From the NCBI GenBank assembly GCA_023213395.1, contig CM041465.1, forward strand, positions 124,069,741 through 124,133,740: 64,000 bases of DNA, written 5' to 3'. Source of the DNA: Cycas panzhihuaensis (taxonomy: Eukaryota; Cycadophyta). This document shows positions 11,323-23,918 of this stretch, in pieces (positions within the stretch are counted from its first letter, which is position 1; each line of letters starts with the position of its first letter). A model generated the notes under the pieces. The model did no database searches, was not told the DNA's origin, and worked only from the letters and a program-made list of their open reading frames with translations. Both the position numbers and the translations under genes were made by a program.

Positions 11323-12794
11323 ATATTTAATTCATAGTTTTCATATCTGTTATCTTTATTGTTTCATTTTCTTACTATTGCAGTTGCTTCAAGTTGTATC
11401 AAATCTTTATCAAATTGTTGATGTCCATATGAATATGACTCCATCCATTGGATTACATGGGTAACTAGCCATTATGACTACCAATTCTATAGGTAATCAC
11501 TTTGGTTACATGGTTCAATCTACTCCTTTATTAGCATTGATCTGGAAATACGTTGTTCTATATGGCATGTTGAGTGTATTAAAAATATGTAAGAGTAACT
11601 AAAAAATGTGTTCTACCTCTTACTAAATAGGACTACAAGGTATCTTTCTTCAACATCTAATAGTTAAAAATATAATGGTAGGTACTATGACCTCAAATTT
11701 GCCACTATAAGCTCTAAATCATGCCTTAATGAGTTATAATTATATTATTATGGGCTTCCATATGCCACTATAGGCTTATAATGACCTCCATGGGCTTATA
11801 AATCATGACCCTAACACATAAAAGAGCTTAGTGGCTAAATAAGAGCATAAGCATGGGGATATCATTAATTCCTCAAAGGCTACAAGGCCAACATTACATA
11901 ATAATTTTAATGTAACATAAATTATATATAGTGGAATTTTATAAAAAACATACACATATACATCGTGCTCATGTAACTTAAGTGGGCCTCACACTAAAAA
12001 GTGATTAAACTAAGATATTTACCTCTTTTGGTTACTACTTATAGTTAATCGTCACTTGTTGTTGTTGAGAAAAGACTCCCACTTAATGCCAAACTCTTTA
12101 AATTTGTCACAAATCTTTGGCTTTTAACACTTAACCAACATGTGCAATGCCTTCTCTAAGGTCTTACATGTTAAATCAACAATTACATCATCATTGGTCA
12201 CCTTGCAATGTACCCAAAAATTACTAAACTTAATTATTTTAGGCTTAAATTTTAAATTGGCTTGTGTGATACAATGTTAAACTTTAGTCATCATATAAGA
12301 TACTGACATTAAATGATTAAACATGGCCTTTAAAGCCTTATTTAGCATCAATTTAAATATTTATTGAGTATATAAAATTTTTAACTCAACTTTAGAATTT
12401 ATTTTCACTTATAAGATAAACTCAAATAGTGTTAAATAAGTAGTTATTTTGAAGAGGGGTAAAATAAGATTCTAGTGCAATTGACAGAATCAAAATCAGA
12501 ATCTATAGGAAGAAGATATGATGGAAACAATATAGACAATTACTTAAAAAATAAAAAATACCTTTAAAAAGATGCTTAACCCCTTTAACATTAGCCCCCT
12601 AGTCATGGTCATCTCTAGATAACCACTTATTAGTAAATAAGAGGCTAACAAAACTCAAGAAAATGGTCAATATGACTAAAATTTTCAAAATACTTTGAAA
12701 TTTTTTTAAATATAGAGTCCACATATCATCAAAAATATTTTAATTTTAATTTTTTGAATGCCGAAAGACAAACCCTAAGCAAAAGTGTTCACCA
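11323..12794 (-). other. GypF interior, mostly unrecognisable
   Basis: AT-rich. The one trace I can read is on the minus strand near 12240-12050, where a frame with one stop gives NDDVIVDLTCKTLEKALHML and KPKICDKFKEFGIKWESFL. I do not recognise it. If the GypF reading is right, this lies just upstream of the 3' end of the element. No gene can be called. Confidence 0.35.
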
Positions 12795-13532
12795 TTTTTC
12801 ATCTACTTACTTCCTTACATGGTGATTTGTAGGGGTTTCCACAGTTGTTTCATCTTTGCTCTTAATCTTTCCTACTTTTGACAAGGCTAAAAGTAATTGT
12901 GCCTCTATCTTAGGGGAAAAATATAGCAAAGAGACAAATCTCAAGTTGACTTGGCTTAATGAGCCATAATCAATGGATGAATACTATTCCCTCGAGCCAA
13001 TAGTAGACTTGTGGGCATCGCGAATGGCTAACAAGATCTTTCTCCCATGCAGATCGCATGTCTGCTTGTATGCATCATGACATAGAAGCTCTTGTGTGGT
13101 TTACTCAGAAATTATCTCCCCTAAAGTAAGAATTGACCACCCTGCCTCACTAAACATTTCTTTATTATCTTCCTTTTCCTGACCAACTCGATCTCAGATT
13201 CTAAGAAACATTGATCCACCAGTACGTTCATGGCTTTAGCCACCTATACAATCAATTGTAGCACTTATTAGTTGTTGCTTTATATTTCCTTCATCTCCCA
13301 TTTGATTTTGGCCACAATGCCTTTTGTTGCAGCCTCTGCCTTGAACTCTACATTCTGTATGGTCTCGCACAAGGTGGTCATTTAAAATAGTGAAGGCTAG
13401 TAGTGCATTGGTGATAAGTATGAGCTTGTATAAAGCCAATGCAAAATGAAGGAAACCCATGTGGAACATATAAGAGATGCACAAAGCATTTGAGGCTACT
13501 TCATAATCTTTGTAGCTTATGAAAGGCCACAT
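12795..13532 (-). pseudogene. Unrecognised decayed reading frame, minus strand
   Basis: One minus-strand frame from 13532 to about 12795 has only four or five stops in about 245 codons. The first 98 codons (13532-13239) are open. It includes the blocks TILNDHLVRDHTECRVQ, MGDEGNIKQQLISATIDCIG, KILLAIRDAHKSTIGSRE and FSPKIEAQLLLALSKVGKI. It is more coherent than the surrounding AT-rich DNA but matches no domain I know. Its position, between a minus-strand polypurine tract/LTR and a minus-strand gag-like trace (17410-17990), would suit a 3' reading frame of the same retroelement. It could also be a host pseudogene exon. Confidence 0.35.
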
Positions 13533-13917
13533 TTAAAGCATTCTAAAAAGTGTGAAGCCTGTAGAGACTCGTAAAGAACTAACAAATCTATATTTACCAT
13601 TTCGAAACAACAAGAAAGGTGTAAGCTACACTAAAGCTAGTGAAGTGTTATAGTGTTCTAGTGAGTGATGTTTCAAAAAGTTTGAAGGCCATTTAAGGTG
13701 AATAAGAGCCAATTGAAGCCCTTTTAAGCCATGTTGGTGAATGTAAAGGTCATGGAAGAGCAGATAAAGGCAATACAAAGCTTCAGGAATGCATTTGAAG
13801 GGTGTTCAAGCTGTCAAAATTGGTGTTTTAATGAGATAATTATGAAAATAATCAAATCTAAGAAGAGTAAGATGTTGAAAAGAGATTATTTCTAAGTCAT
13901 TTAGTAGAATTGCGACC
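13533..13917. other. No gene seen; gaagc-rich sequence before CopC gag
   Basis: Repeats short words such as gaagcc, aagccat and aagctag without a clear period. Similar wording returns at 15000-15560, so both may belong to CopC leader and tail sequence. Confidence 0.4.
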
Positions 13918-14800
13918 ATGGAGAAGTTCCTACAAGTAATCTTTAATAAAAACAACTTCCATGAATGGAAAGCAAGTATGGAGATCACTCTGATGGTAAA
14001 TTAATTGTGGTAAATCACTAAAGATGAGTTGAGTATATTGCCTATAGATGAAAATGAGAGAGATCACCTTGAAGAAAAATAATTTACAGCTATTGGCTTA
14101 TTGAAACTATCGTTGGCTCTAAATTAAAGAGCCCTTTGTTCATAACTTGGATACACTAAACAAAATTTAGATGAAAATATGCAACTTTTTTAAGAAGAAG
14201 TGAATAAATCACAAGGTTACTTTGATGATGGAGTTGTTAAATGCTAATGTTGAAGACAAAAGCAATATTAGCATCTACTTAAACAAAATAACAAATTTGA
14301 ATAAGAAATTGGAAGAGATAAAGGATAAGTCAGTTAATAAAAAGTTGTTTCCAATCATTATGTTAAAATTGCCGACCTCATTTGGGACATTTTAGACAGT
14401 TCATGTGAAAGATGGTGTGATGGAAGAAATGACCTTTGATGAGTTGAAAACTCTCATCCTGGCTAAAGATACCAAGTTAAATCATCATGGCATTCTCAGG
14501 AATTTTGAATTAAATCATGCCTCAGCTATAGGAAAGGAGGTGCAAAGACAAAGAAAAGTGTGTAGAAATCCAAAAAAAATTAAGACAAGAAGAATAATTT
14601 CTCTGAAAAACTTAACTACTACAAGAAGGTTGGCCATATGGAGAAAAAATGTTGGTTCAATGGAAAAGATATGTAGAAGGCAACACAAGATGATGACAAT
14701 GAGAAAGTTAAAGTTTATAGCACTCAAGTCTTGACCTCTAGTGATGCTAGCATAGTGCCTACTAATAAAATCAGGAAGATTAGCCTTATAAAGATGTTTG
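13918..14800 (+). pseudogene. CopC gag fragment (copia, related to CopB)
   Basis: The ATG at 13918 opens MEKFLQVIFNKNNFHEWKAS, the copia Gag N-terminus, closely similar to CopB Gag at 3783-3850. Later blocks (MKDGVMEEMTFDELKTLILA at 14405-14465) match CopB at 4280-4340. A knuckle-like region lies near 14600-14680. The middle is shattered by stops and frameshifts. No protease, integrase or RT follows, so this copy has lost pol or never had one. Confidence 0.75.
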
Positions 14801-15589
14801 TCAAAAAATAAATGTAATTTAGAGAAGTGTGAAATAGGTATGGATGTTGTATTTGGTGCGAGAACCTTAAAGAAGCTAATCATAGAGGTCGCATCTATAC
14901 GTTTTAAAGCAAGGCACCATATTTACCCATTCAAAACATGTAATTTTTTTTCAATGAAATGAAGGTAATTTAGAAAGGTTTAATTGTCATCTAAAACCAT
15001 TAAAAGATACAATGATGCATGTATAGGCCAAGTTGAAGCTTGTGATCCTTCAGAAGCTACATGTAAAGCATTTGGTTAGCGAAGTTGCATGTGGACCATG
15101 TAAGCACTGAGGAAATGTTGAAGCCACAATGAGATTTGTGAAATCTCTAAGAGCCACTCAACTAAATATATATTGAACTAAAGATTTGGTGAAATTGTGT
15201 TGAAGTGTATGAAGCGAGGTACTCCATATATGCTTGTTCAAACATATATTCACTCATCAAGCAAAGAAATTGCGTTGTAATGAAGATTGTTATAGACGTT
15301 CAAACTGTATTAAAGATATGTTGTGGCATAAGAGGTTTCATGGGAGCATCTAGAAGCCATGGAAGGTTATATTGAAAGTATATGAAGCTCCATGTTATTT
15401 CTTGGACTATATGGGAGGCCATTTACTGCATATTGTCTGTGTACGAAGCGTGTGTAACAAAAAGAAAGCCATTTGAAAAGATAGAAACTAATGCAGAACC
15501 AATATAGAATGGGTTCAATGCAAAAGGATCCATTGAAGAGAGGAAATTGATCCTATTCTAAGATGTAGAGACCTTTTGAGGCTAACTTT
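14801..15589 (+). other. Non-coding tail of CopC, gaagc-word rich
   Basis: About 790 bases with no protein homology. Words like tgaagc, gaagct and gaagcc recur every 20-50 bases (for example near 15032, 15050, 15120, 15210, 15387, 15445), which suggests a badly eroded tandem array. No polypurine tract is clear before the LTR. Confidence 0.4.
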
Positions 15590-16015
15590 ACATCAAGTTA
15601 ATGACTTATATGGTTTAACTAGGAGATATAAAAAAGACATAAGTATCGAGGAGTCATGAAACATGACGAAGAGCCATAACACATGACAAAATTGTAGCCA
15701 TTAGTTGGATGTATCACTTGGGGCATTATAAATATAAACCCCATATTGATTGTTGAATATTAAATAGAAATCAATAAATATGAATCAATGTATTAGTGTA
15801 CCAAGGTGCATCAAACCTTAACAAGCCTGACCACTAGGTCAAATGATCCTAACAAGTCATAAGACCAAGCAATGTTTTTAATATAATAAAACTATCATGT
15901 ACTCGATTGTGGGTTTTCTCCCATAAGAGTTTTCTACGTAAATACCTTTATATTATTCTTTGAATTCTTGATGTGTATAATCAAGATCCTGTCGATGTAT
16001 ATTTATGTTTCTTCA
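15590..16015 (+). repeat. LTR of CopC (CopB-type)
   Basis: Shares blocks with the CopB LTR in the same order: atggtttaacta near 15610, a TATA-like attataaatata near 15727, a gtgggttttctcccata-type block near 15910 (CopB has ggtgggttttttcctga), and tatttatgttt at the end. The downstream bases tagtatccaca are a poor match to a tRNA-Met primer site. It could therefore be the 3' LTR of CopC or the 5' LTR of something lost to the right. Confidence 0.6.
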
Positions 16016-17409
16016 TAGTATCCACAATCAACAAGTCTTGATCACCCAACTCCATTTATCATCATGAACACTTTACTTTCCATGTTGCATTTCTATTTCA
16101 ATCATGAATCATTCCAAATATTAAGGGTTCTAAAATATAAACTCTAATTAAAGATTTTTCATATTATTTATATAAGGCTTCTTAAATGAATAAAATTTCT
16201 TACTTTATACATTTCTATGGTCATTTCTCTTATTCTTTTTCTTTTTCCCTTTCTATATAATCCATTGCAATTTTAGTAGCAATAATATAGCCATATATTC
16301 ATCCTTATAAAAGATGTGAAAGCATCTCAAAGATATTTGTAATAATTTTTTTTAGTGGTAAGGTGATTTACTTCTCATCTTATTTATAAAAAGATTAATC
16401 TCTATTTTATATTAGGCTCACCACATGTTTTTATAAAATCATGTAGATAAGGGCTAGTTGCCATTAAGCATTAGGTTTATTTAGAAAATATATACTACAA
16501 ATATATCCATGTATTTCTTAGAAAACTCCAAGTGGCATTACAACACAAAAACTACTAACTAAATCAGACTATATTATTATAAGATTGAATATTAAAACCC
16601 ATATATTATATATATTTGTAAGTTAAAATGTTTCTTTATTATGTTGTACAAACAATTGTTGTAATAGGTTTGACCCTGTTACATCTCCACTATTAAAAAA
16701 TAGAGCATGAAAGCCCAAAAATGATAGAGGTGGATGAAGTGGAAGATGGAGATGAAGTGCACCAAAGACAAATGAAGACACATTGTAGTGAGCTCTAAGA
16801 ACATTTTTTTCATTAACATAACATAGCCTCAACAACACATAGAGTGTGATATTGATAGTAAAAGCCTCACATTCTCCTCATAATATTATATCCGCCTACC
16901 TTTAAGCTACCTAATTCCTCATTTCTTTACTATTTAATTCCCTTAACATTGAAATTCACTAACTTTGACCCCTAGAAACCTAATACCTTACATGGTGAAG
17001 GATCATCACACACTATCCCGTCTAAGATGCTTTGCTCCCAAAACATCTGTGTACACATCTATATACATGAATAGTTTTGTCCATCACCTGTTGCTGCTAA
17101 AATATTATAAGTAGATACTTTATCATTTTTCCATAATATAACAATTCCTATTGCACTTGTTATTAGATGAGAATAATGCTCCATGTATATTCTTTCTACT
17201 AAATGGGAGCATGTACCAAATGAATGTGACCCATTTTGATGGTTATCATGATCCGACAAATGTGGGCCCATGGTGTAGTAATGTAGGGATCCACAAAAAT
17301 AAGGACCCAAATATTCTTACAAGCTTAATGTTAATTCCACACCACCATGAGAGAGTAGGTGGTGATCCTTATCATTTGAAAGTTTACCCTATATAATAGG
17401 TAAGATAGT
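16016..17409. other. No gene recognised
   Basis: AT-rich DNA. Minus-strand open frames at 16623-16838 and 17059-17310 show no domain I know. The second lies in line with the gag-like trace at 17410-17990 and may be its decayed continuation. Confidence 0.35.
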
Positions 17410-17990
17410 GACTTCTTCCAAAAGAATTGATTAAGGCTTCATCACACTATCTTATGGAGAAGATGTAGGAGAGGTAGAGTCTTCAATATGCTTTGGTTTA
17501 TTCTTCATAACTTCTTTAGTTAAGTGATTGTGGACCTCCAAAACCTCTTCTTGAGATATTTATTTATTCCTAGTGAAAGAAAATAAATCTCGCGAAGCTC
17601 TTGAATATCAGCCTTTATGGATTTTACAATTTCAATTATGTCTGCTACAATATGAGGGCTCATTGTGTAAGCTTCTATTTCCTTTTGAAGCTCTATCTCG
17701 AAATATGCCCAATCCAGTTCTGGTTGTGAGTCATATCAGTCCCAAGACTTTCTACGAAGGTTCTCTTCCAAGTATACCATAGCAAACATAATTTTTTCAT
17801 AATCATCCTTGAAGTAATATTCTTTAAAGACTTACTTAAAAGTGTCAACCCAATCACAGTCGAATATGACCATTCATCCTAAAGTAGGGAGCTTAAAATT
17901 ATTATCATAAGGGACAAAAAATTATTCAAAGGTAAAATGCTAATCTCCAAGACCCTTGCCCTCAAAGTATGGGACTTGAGATATGTAAAG
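17410..17990 (-). pseudogene. Gag-like decayed frame, minus strand
   Basis: From about 17980 to 17575 one minus-strand frame has about five stops in 135 codons. It contains VIFDCDWVDTFK, KEYYFKDDYEKIMFAMVYLE and PELDWAYFEIELQKEIEAY, then a charged stretch ending IKADIQELREIY. The order FDG-W-F-K then DDYEKIMFAMxYLE resembles the capsid core of Ty3/gypsy Gag (W-F, then the conserved hydrophobic LEG/LEE helix). A primer-site-like sequence lies 240 bases upstream on the same strand. Family assignment is tentative. Confidence 0.45.
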
Positions 17991-18228
17991 TTGATGTAAA
18001 TAAAAACAAATATATTTGGTCATGATGTTTTTTTTTTAAGGGGGTGTTTATAATTAGTTAGCCCCTTAATTATAGTGCCTTTTCTATTTTTCTTTTCTTT
18101 CTTTAGTGCAATTATAAAAGCTTAATTTTAAGTTTTAATATCTAGAATAACATAGCTCCAAAATGCACAAAATATAGTTCAAAATAACAAGCTTTGAATT
18201 ACAATTCCAATGATTCAGAGAAAATTGA

Positions 18229-18243
18229 ATTCTAATACCCATA
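18229..18243 (-). promoter_or_regulatory. Possible primer binding site
   Basis: On the minus strand this reads ATGGGTATTAGAATT, like TGGTATTAGAGCC with an extra G and late mismatches. Its position upstream of the gag-like trace fits a retroelement leader. No LTR could be delimited to its right. Confidence 0.3.
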
Positions 18244-18249
18244 TCAAAA

Positions 18250-20250
18250 GTTTTACCTATTTTAAATAGGTTTACTCCTAAGGTTTTTAGGAATTGCAGT
18301 AGCACCTTCTGATAAAATATTACTTTTTTCTCAAATCCCCAATGGATATGAAACCGTTTCCAATAGAAAATAGACTTGAAAATGCATATTAGTTCCTAAG
18401 GTATCGTCGAACAATAGACCAAGATTAAATCTATTATAATTTTCACAATTTCACCTCAAAATCTATAGTGTAACCACTCAAAATTTATAAAATAGGTCTT
18501 TTCATCTCAAATTTGTTATTATTTTTTAAAAATTTTAGCATTTATACTACAAAAATATACTTATTTGATAAACTAAACCCTGGTTTTGCCTTCAAAACCT
18601 GCATTTTTCATTTTCTTATTTTTATTAGAAGTTACTCTTTTTAGTAACGACTCATTATCTTTTGATACATGTATAACTTAGGCTAAATGACTTCTTAGCC
18701 ATTCTTCCAAGTTGCACTACTAATACTAATGAAACTTTTCATGTGAGTGTTAACATGTGAATGCCTTAACTCCACAACAATATTATAAAACCATAATATT
18801 CTTTCCATCTTTGGTTTTTAATCTTTAAGGTGGTCATATAATAATTAACAAGATTAATTAATATATACAATTTCAATTAACGAAATGAGTCATTTATAAT
18901 TTCTTACTTCCAAATAGTTCATACAATAGTCATGGCCAAATCAATACTAAACATGGTAAGTAAACAATTATTGTTCTTATACATAATCAAGTAGTTTATC
19001 ACCTTTGAATTTGAGAAATCATTGGTCAAGTATTCAATAATGTTATGATACCAAAATTTACTTGTCAATATACCTTCTCTATTACCATATTCTTCAGCCA
19101 TTCTTATTTAGAGGGATATTTTTCATATTACTTTGAATGGATTGCCTCTTTCTTAGCTCACCTTTACTAATGAAGGTATGCACCAAATCCATCATATTCT
19201 AAACTTTTTCAAAGGAGAGATTTTTTTTATTGTCATCATCATACATCTCTTACCTTGTTCCTTGGTAAGTAGAATATGTAAACTTTAGAGAGGATAAACA
19301 TACCTAATATATGTGCTCTCTTAAATATGGCATCTTTATCATTCATTCTCTGGCATATTAAAATTCTTACATCTGCAATCTCATTCTTTAATAAGGTCAA
19401 TCAAATACATAATTTCAAGAACATAGACACACACACACACGCACACACACACACACACACACACACCTCATTTGTCAAAGTATAACATCGTAATATTCAA
19501 TATTTATAATATCTCCAAGGCTTTCATAATCATAATACTACTAAGTATTTAAAAATTCTGACAAGGTGTATTTATTCATATCCTTCCTATCTCATTTCCA
19601 ATTATTAAAAACTCCTTTAGGGCTTTATTCTCAAATATTTAGTTTCTAAATAAAAATAGTAGAGTCCAGTATGTGTGAATACCAAATATTTGCTAGATTA
19701 ATATGTATCTTTTTATATGCACCATAATGAAATGTTGTTAGAGACTTTTACACATAAGCATGGTTGGATAATCTCCACTGTTTAATATTGATCATGACAT
19801 CTTTCATTTGTCAATTTAAAGTGATAAAATAAAAAATGCATATTATCTTCTCATGATAACTTCATGTTGCTCGTCTTCTAATTATGGGTGCAAGTTGATA
19901 TTGTTTCAACTAGTGCTCCTTTGAGCTTTCACGTAATAATCACTAAGATTTTGATAATATAGAGGATTTGTTTTTGTTTTTTTCCCTTTTCCCCACTATA
20001 ATTTTGGAGGGGTTTCTTTATTTTTTAGTTTTAGTTTTTAAATCCACAAGAAGGGGAGTTGTACGAAGCTTATTATTTTGGCTTTCCCCTTTGATGGATC
20101 TTATCACCCAAAGTTCCTACCATTTCTCTACTTCCCAAGCTCTTATATCATCGTTATGAACTCTATTTACTTTAGTTAGTTCCACAAAGATAATAAACAA
20201 ATGACTACTTATTCTTAGATTAATTCAACTAAATCACACACACTACAATA
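18250..20250. other. No gene recognised; contains a (CA)n microsatellite
   Basis: AT-rich, with short open frames only (for example 18919-19101 on the minus strand and 19968-20159 on the plus strand) and no known motif. An AC-dinucleotide array of about 20 units lies at 19428-19467 with one G interruption. Confidence 0.4.
19428..19467. repeat. (CA)n microsatellite
   Basis: About 20 AC units, interrupted once by a G at 19441. Confidence 0.95.
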
Positions 20251-22834
20251 AAAGAAAATAGTGTTCCTTATTGAAGTTGCACGAATGAGAAAAATGTAGA
20301 TGTGGTCACTTGAAGCCACTGTCAAGAATCTCCATGCATATTGCTCTCAACAAACACGTTACTAGAACTAGTGGCCACCCTCTCATGTTACCACACCACC
20401 TCTGCAATGCTTGAATCCATCAAGTAGCATATTTCATTGGGTGAACATTTAAATAGTGCCAATGTCATTTTTGAACACATGAATGACTCACATGATCTAG
20501 GCCTCCTTGGATTAATCTCATAAAAAAGAGTAGTCTTTGAGTTTTCTAACTCATTTTGGAAGTATAAGCCATATGCATTAACTAGGGAGTGCAAATGAGG
20601 AATAGGAGGCAAAGCTCGCTGCCTCATAGATAACCAACTACCTCATGGATAATCGATTATCACTTACGGCGCATGGTCCATATTCTAAGCCCTTGGGTGC
20701 CTTCTATGGAATGTAATCCATTGGATCCCCCCAGTGGATCCAGTCCATTAGATCCAACACATCAAAGCCCTCATGGTCAACATAAGACACACCTTGCTCT
20801 CTTGTGGCCTTGCCATAAAACCCTAGAGAGAATCAAGGAGAATAATCACACAGGCATCAAAGGAACCCACCTTTATGGTATATCCATGGATGCCTTGCTT
20901 GTCTTTCTAGCCTTTACAATTTTCAATTCATAACCACAGATTTATTCACCAAATTTACATTCTCATATTTACATGATTTAAAACACATCATCAATTAACA
21001 TAAAACATTTGCAATAAAATCCACATGTATATATGTCAACAAAATTATCATATGTATTTCTAATTCATTTGGCGATAAAATAAATTGCACATGATGGTTC
21101 GTTCCTTTACACTTGTAACAATAACCCTAATTATCTAGGGTTTACATGGTTTTATCATTTATCATGCCCGCACAGGTGCATCACCATGGATGCTAGAATT
21201 CTAGCCATAAATATCGATTGTTGGTATAAATTCTACCATGGAATTTATATTTTCAACCATAGAAGTTAATCATGGATTATATTCATCCATCTAATTGATT
21301 ATTTAATGACACAAGTTATTTCCACTAAGGGTTTTTGCCACAAAAATTAATATTCATCCACATAGGATTTTTCCATCAAACATTTTATCCATAAAAAGTA
21401 TTATTTTTTTATACGTAAATCAACCACGCAATATTGCAACCACAAAAATTAATTATGGATTAATGTCATCCATCAAATTCATTTATTCACCACATAGGTT
21501 ATTTTTCCACTAAGGATAAAATAAAACCAATAAAAATTGGCCAAAATTTTATTATTTCTACATACAAAAATTAGCCATACTATTAATCAATCATCCAGAT
21601 AAGTATTTATCTCACAAAATTTCAATTTAGGGTTTCTCATTCATAGGTTAGGGTTTTAATTGGCTAACTCAATGTTAGTATAATTTCAGCGATAGAATTA
21701 ATAAATTAGTCACATAATAATTTATTGTAAAGCATGTCAACCATAAAAATTTACTATCAAGCAATTTTAACCGTAAAAATTTAGTCTAGGGCTTTAACAC
21801 TATCTTGATATTTTGTTCTTGCAAGTTTCTATTTTCCAGGAAACCCATGCTAGGTTGTGCTACATTCCCATGGTTATACGGTACAACCATATTATGGCCA
21901 TACGAGTTGCCACACAAGCGACATACAATATTGTCTTAAGATCTATATGGCTAGACTTATGATTGTTTTGCTTGTTCTGCCCCAAACATGGCCAAATGAA
22001 ACTTGAGGCAACCACATAATATTTATTGCAAATACACATCTTATCCCATGGCCATGCAATCTACTATAGGTCTGTATAGCCTATAGTAAGGCCTACAATC
22101 CATTGTAGAGTACAACCTTGACCTCGCATAGAGTTGTATGGTCTACCAGCAGCCATACTGACCCATTTAGCATTGCACAACTATAGATATAGCGAACATC
22201 TCTTTTGAGGCTTTTTGTCTTTTAAACTTATTTAGAAAAATAAATAAATATTTTTTCTAATATTAATTGTAAGTAGCTTATGGGGTATTTATCTCCCACT
22301 CCTTGCATAATTAAAAGCTTGCCTCAACACTATGGCATACTTCTGATCTTGTTGGCTATGGTTTTGTGTGTCCTTTTCTTAACGATACTTGTGCATTCAA
22401 TACACCATTTGTGGTTTCATGGCGCTCTTGGCTTTGTGGCTTCATGGCTCTTGCTCTTATAGCAATCTTCTCATCATCTACCTATCAAGAATTAGAAGAA
22501 TGATAATCTCTTTCTTGTAATCCATATGAATTTATACTAGTGCAGACTTGAGAAGTCTAGGAGCACCGATAAGTACATCTGCGAGGAGTTTATGAGGTAT
22601 GAAAAGTTTGTACAAGCATGTTGGAATGTCTTTGATTTCGATTCCTTCTCCAAGTTTTGTGGCAATTGCAACTACAATCAGGGTAGGTTTGAATTGAGAA
22701 GTGTTGGATGCAGAAAGTATGGACTAGACACCCCAATTGGGTAAGCATAGTTGGTGTAGCATTGTAAAAGAATGAGATCAATAAATACGAGGTTATTGAG
22801 TTTCTTTTATTTATTTTTCTTTATTATTCTTCAC
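20251..22834. other. No gene recognised; includes a degenerate duplication
   Basis: No coding trace I can name. Between 21180 and 21800 phrases such as accacaaaaattaat, tccactaagg and catccatcaaatt recur. The clearest pair is listed separately (21256-21515). A phrase-poor but less AT-rich patch lies at 20640-20900. Confidence 0.4.
21256..21515 (+). repeat. Degenerate direct duplication, offset about 184 bp
   Basis: Bases 21256-21330 and 21439-21515 align along about 75 bases, sharing attaat-atggatta, catccatc, attatttaatgacacaagttattt versus attcaccacataggttattt, and ccactaagg. The spacing suggests a unit of about 184 bp present at least twice. Confidence 0.55.
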
Positions 22835-22870
22835 ACTATTTACTCCCATTAATGGAGTGGAGTAAATAGT
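22835..22870. repeat. Palindrome of the ACTCC/GGAGT family
   Basis: Arms actatttactcc (22835-22846) and ggagtaaatagt (22859-22870) are perfect inverted copies around a 12-base centre. The same core (tttactcccat-aatggag-ggagtaaa) forms the arms of the large foldback at 47695-47879, and a shared phrase (tgactatcaacac at about 22893, reverse complement near 47345) supports a common repeat family. Confidence 0.7.
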
Positions 22871-23506
22871 CACAGAGAAAGTGCATTGGAGATGACTATC
22901 AACACAATAACATAATGATTCACTTCTATAAGAAATGTGAGAAGATTTTTCCGTAATGCTTGTGCACCTCATCTTATCCCACCTATAGTGAAGTAACTAA
23001 CCTCTCAATTAGAATAGGTGAGAAGGTTTGTTCTCAATAATTGTGCAACACTTGCACCATAAATCTAAACCTTAATTTTAAGACTTCAACATTAGGATTT
23101 CAACCTTTAAGCTTTTAAATTTGCAATTTTAAGGCTTAACCTTAAAGCTTTTAATTTAGAAAACTAACTACTAAATTAATTCAATGGTTAATTTTAGGCC
23201 TCAATTTTGATTCCTAACAATGGAAGTCCAATTGGAACTAATGCAAGAAAGCTCTAGCTTTGAAGCAAGATATTGTATTTGGTTCATTGCAATGAGGAAA
23301 GGCTACCAAAGGGAAAAATATTAGGCATCAGCTGGTTCCACCAAACCCCTCTTTTTCTGTATATTTGTCTCTGAAATGAGCCTATGTAATGTGTTCTGTT
23401 CATATTGTTATGCATAAATGGCTTTAGAAGGGAGAGGAGTTGTTCCATAGGGTTGAGATATGAAATAAGATTAATATGGGGATTGTTGGAACTTGGTTGG
23501 GCCTTT
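22871..23506. other. No gene recognised
   Basis: Non-coding on inspection. It contains a run of phrases such as cttaattttaag, tttaagctttt and cttaaagctttt at 23065-23160 that may be a worn tandem repeat. Confidence 0.35.
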
Positions 23507-23918
23507 AATTATGTAAATTGAGAAAAGCAGGAATTACCCATCACCTGCTTGTAGGTGGCTCTGCTGCAAAGGCCATTAACAGTTTGTATAAGATCATGTT
23601 TGTTTCTCCCTTGTTGGTAATAGAGGTTGTTAATAGTCTCAATTAAATAACTGGTTTCTGATAGGAGATTGTTCTGACCACTGGAAAGCTCCTCTTATGT
23701 ATTCTCTTTCCTGAGAATTTTTACCTTGACATCTCCATAGTAAATTTGGCCTGTTCGTTCAAGATTGTTGAATGTAATTTGGTTTGATACCGCAGCCTGT
23801 GGATGTTGATCCACCATAGTGTAGGATTTACCTTTTGTTGAGAATGGTTGGACACATTCTCAGATATGCATGCCTTCCAATAAGTCGTCACATACAAGTC
23901 CAACCAAGAGAATGAAAT
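23507..23918 (-). pseudogene. Unrecognised decayed frame, minus strand
   Basis: Minus-strand frame of about 137 codons with only two internal stops. It contains LLVGLVCDDLLEGMHI, YTMVDQHPQAAVSNQITF, GQIYYGDVKVKILRKEN and LIETINNLYYQQGRNKHDLI, and it ends at a stop after CFSQFT. Composition is less AT-rich than the surroundings. I do not recognise the family. It lies 1.2 kb downstream of the RCC1 stop codon on the same strand. It could be an eroded transposon domain or a chance frame. Confidence 0.3.

Noticed and set aside
20388-20933. Frames of 79 and 86 codons on opposite strands
   Set aside because: No recognisable domain, and neighbouring sequence gives no support.
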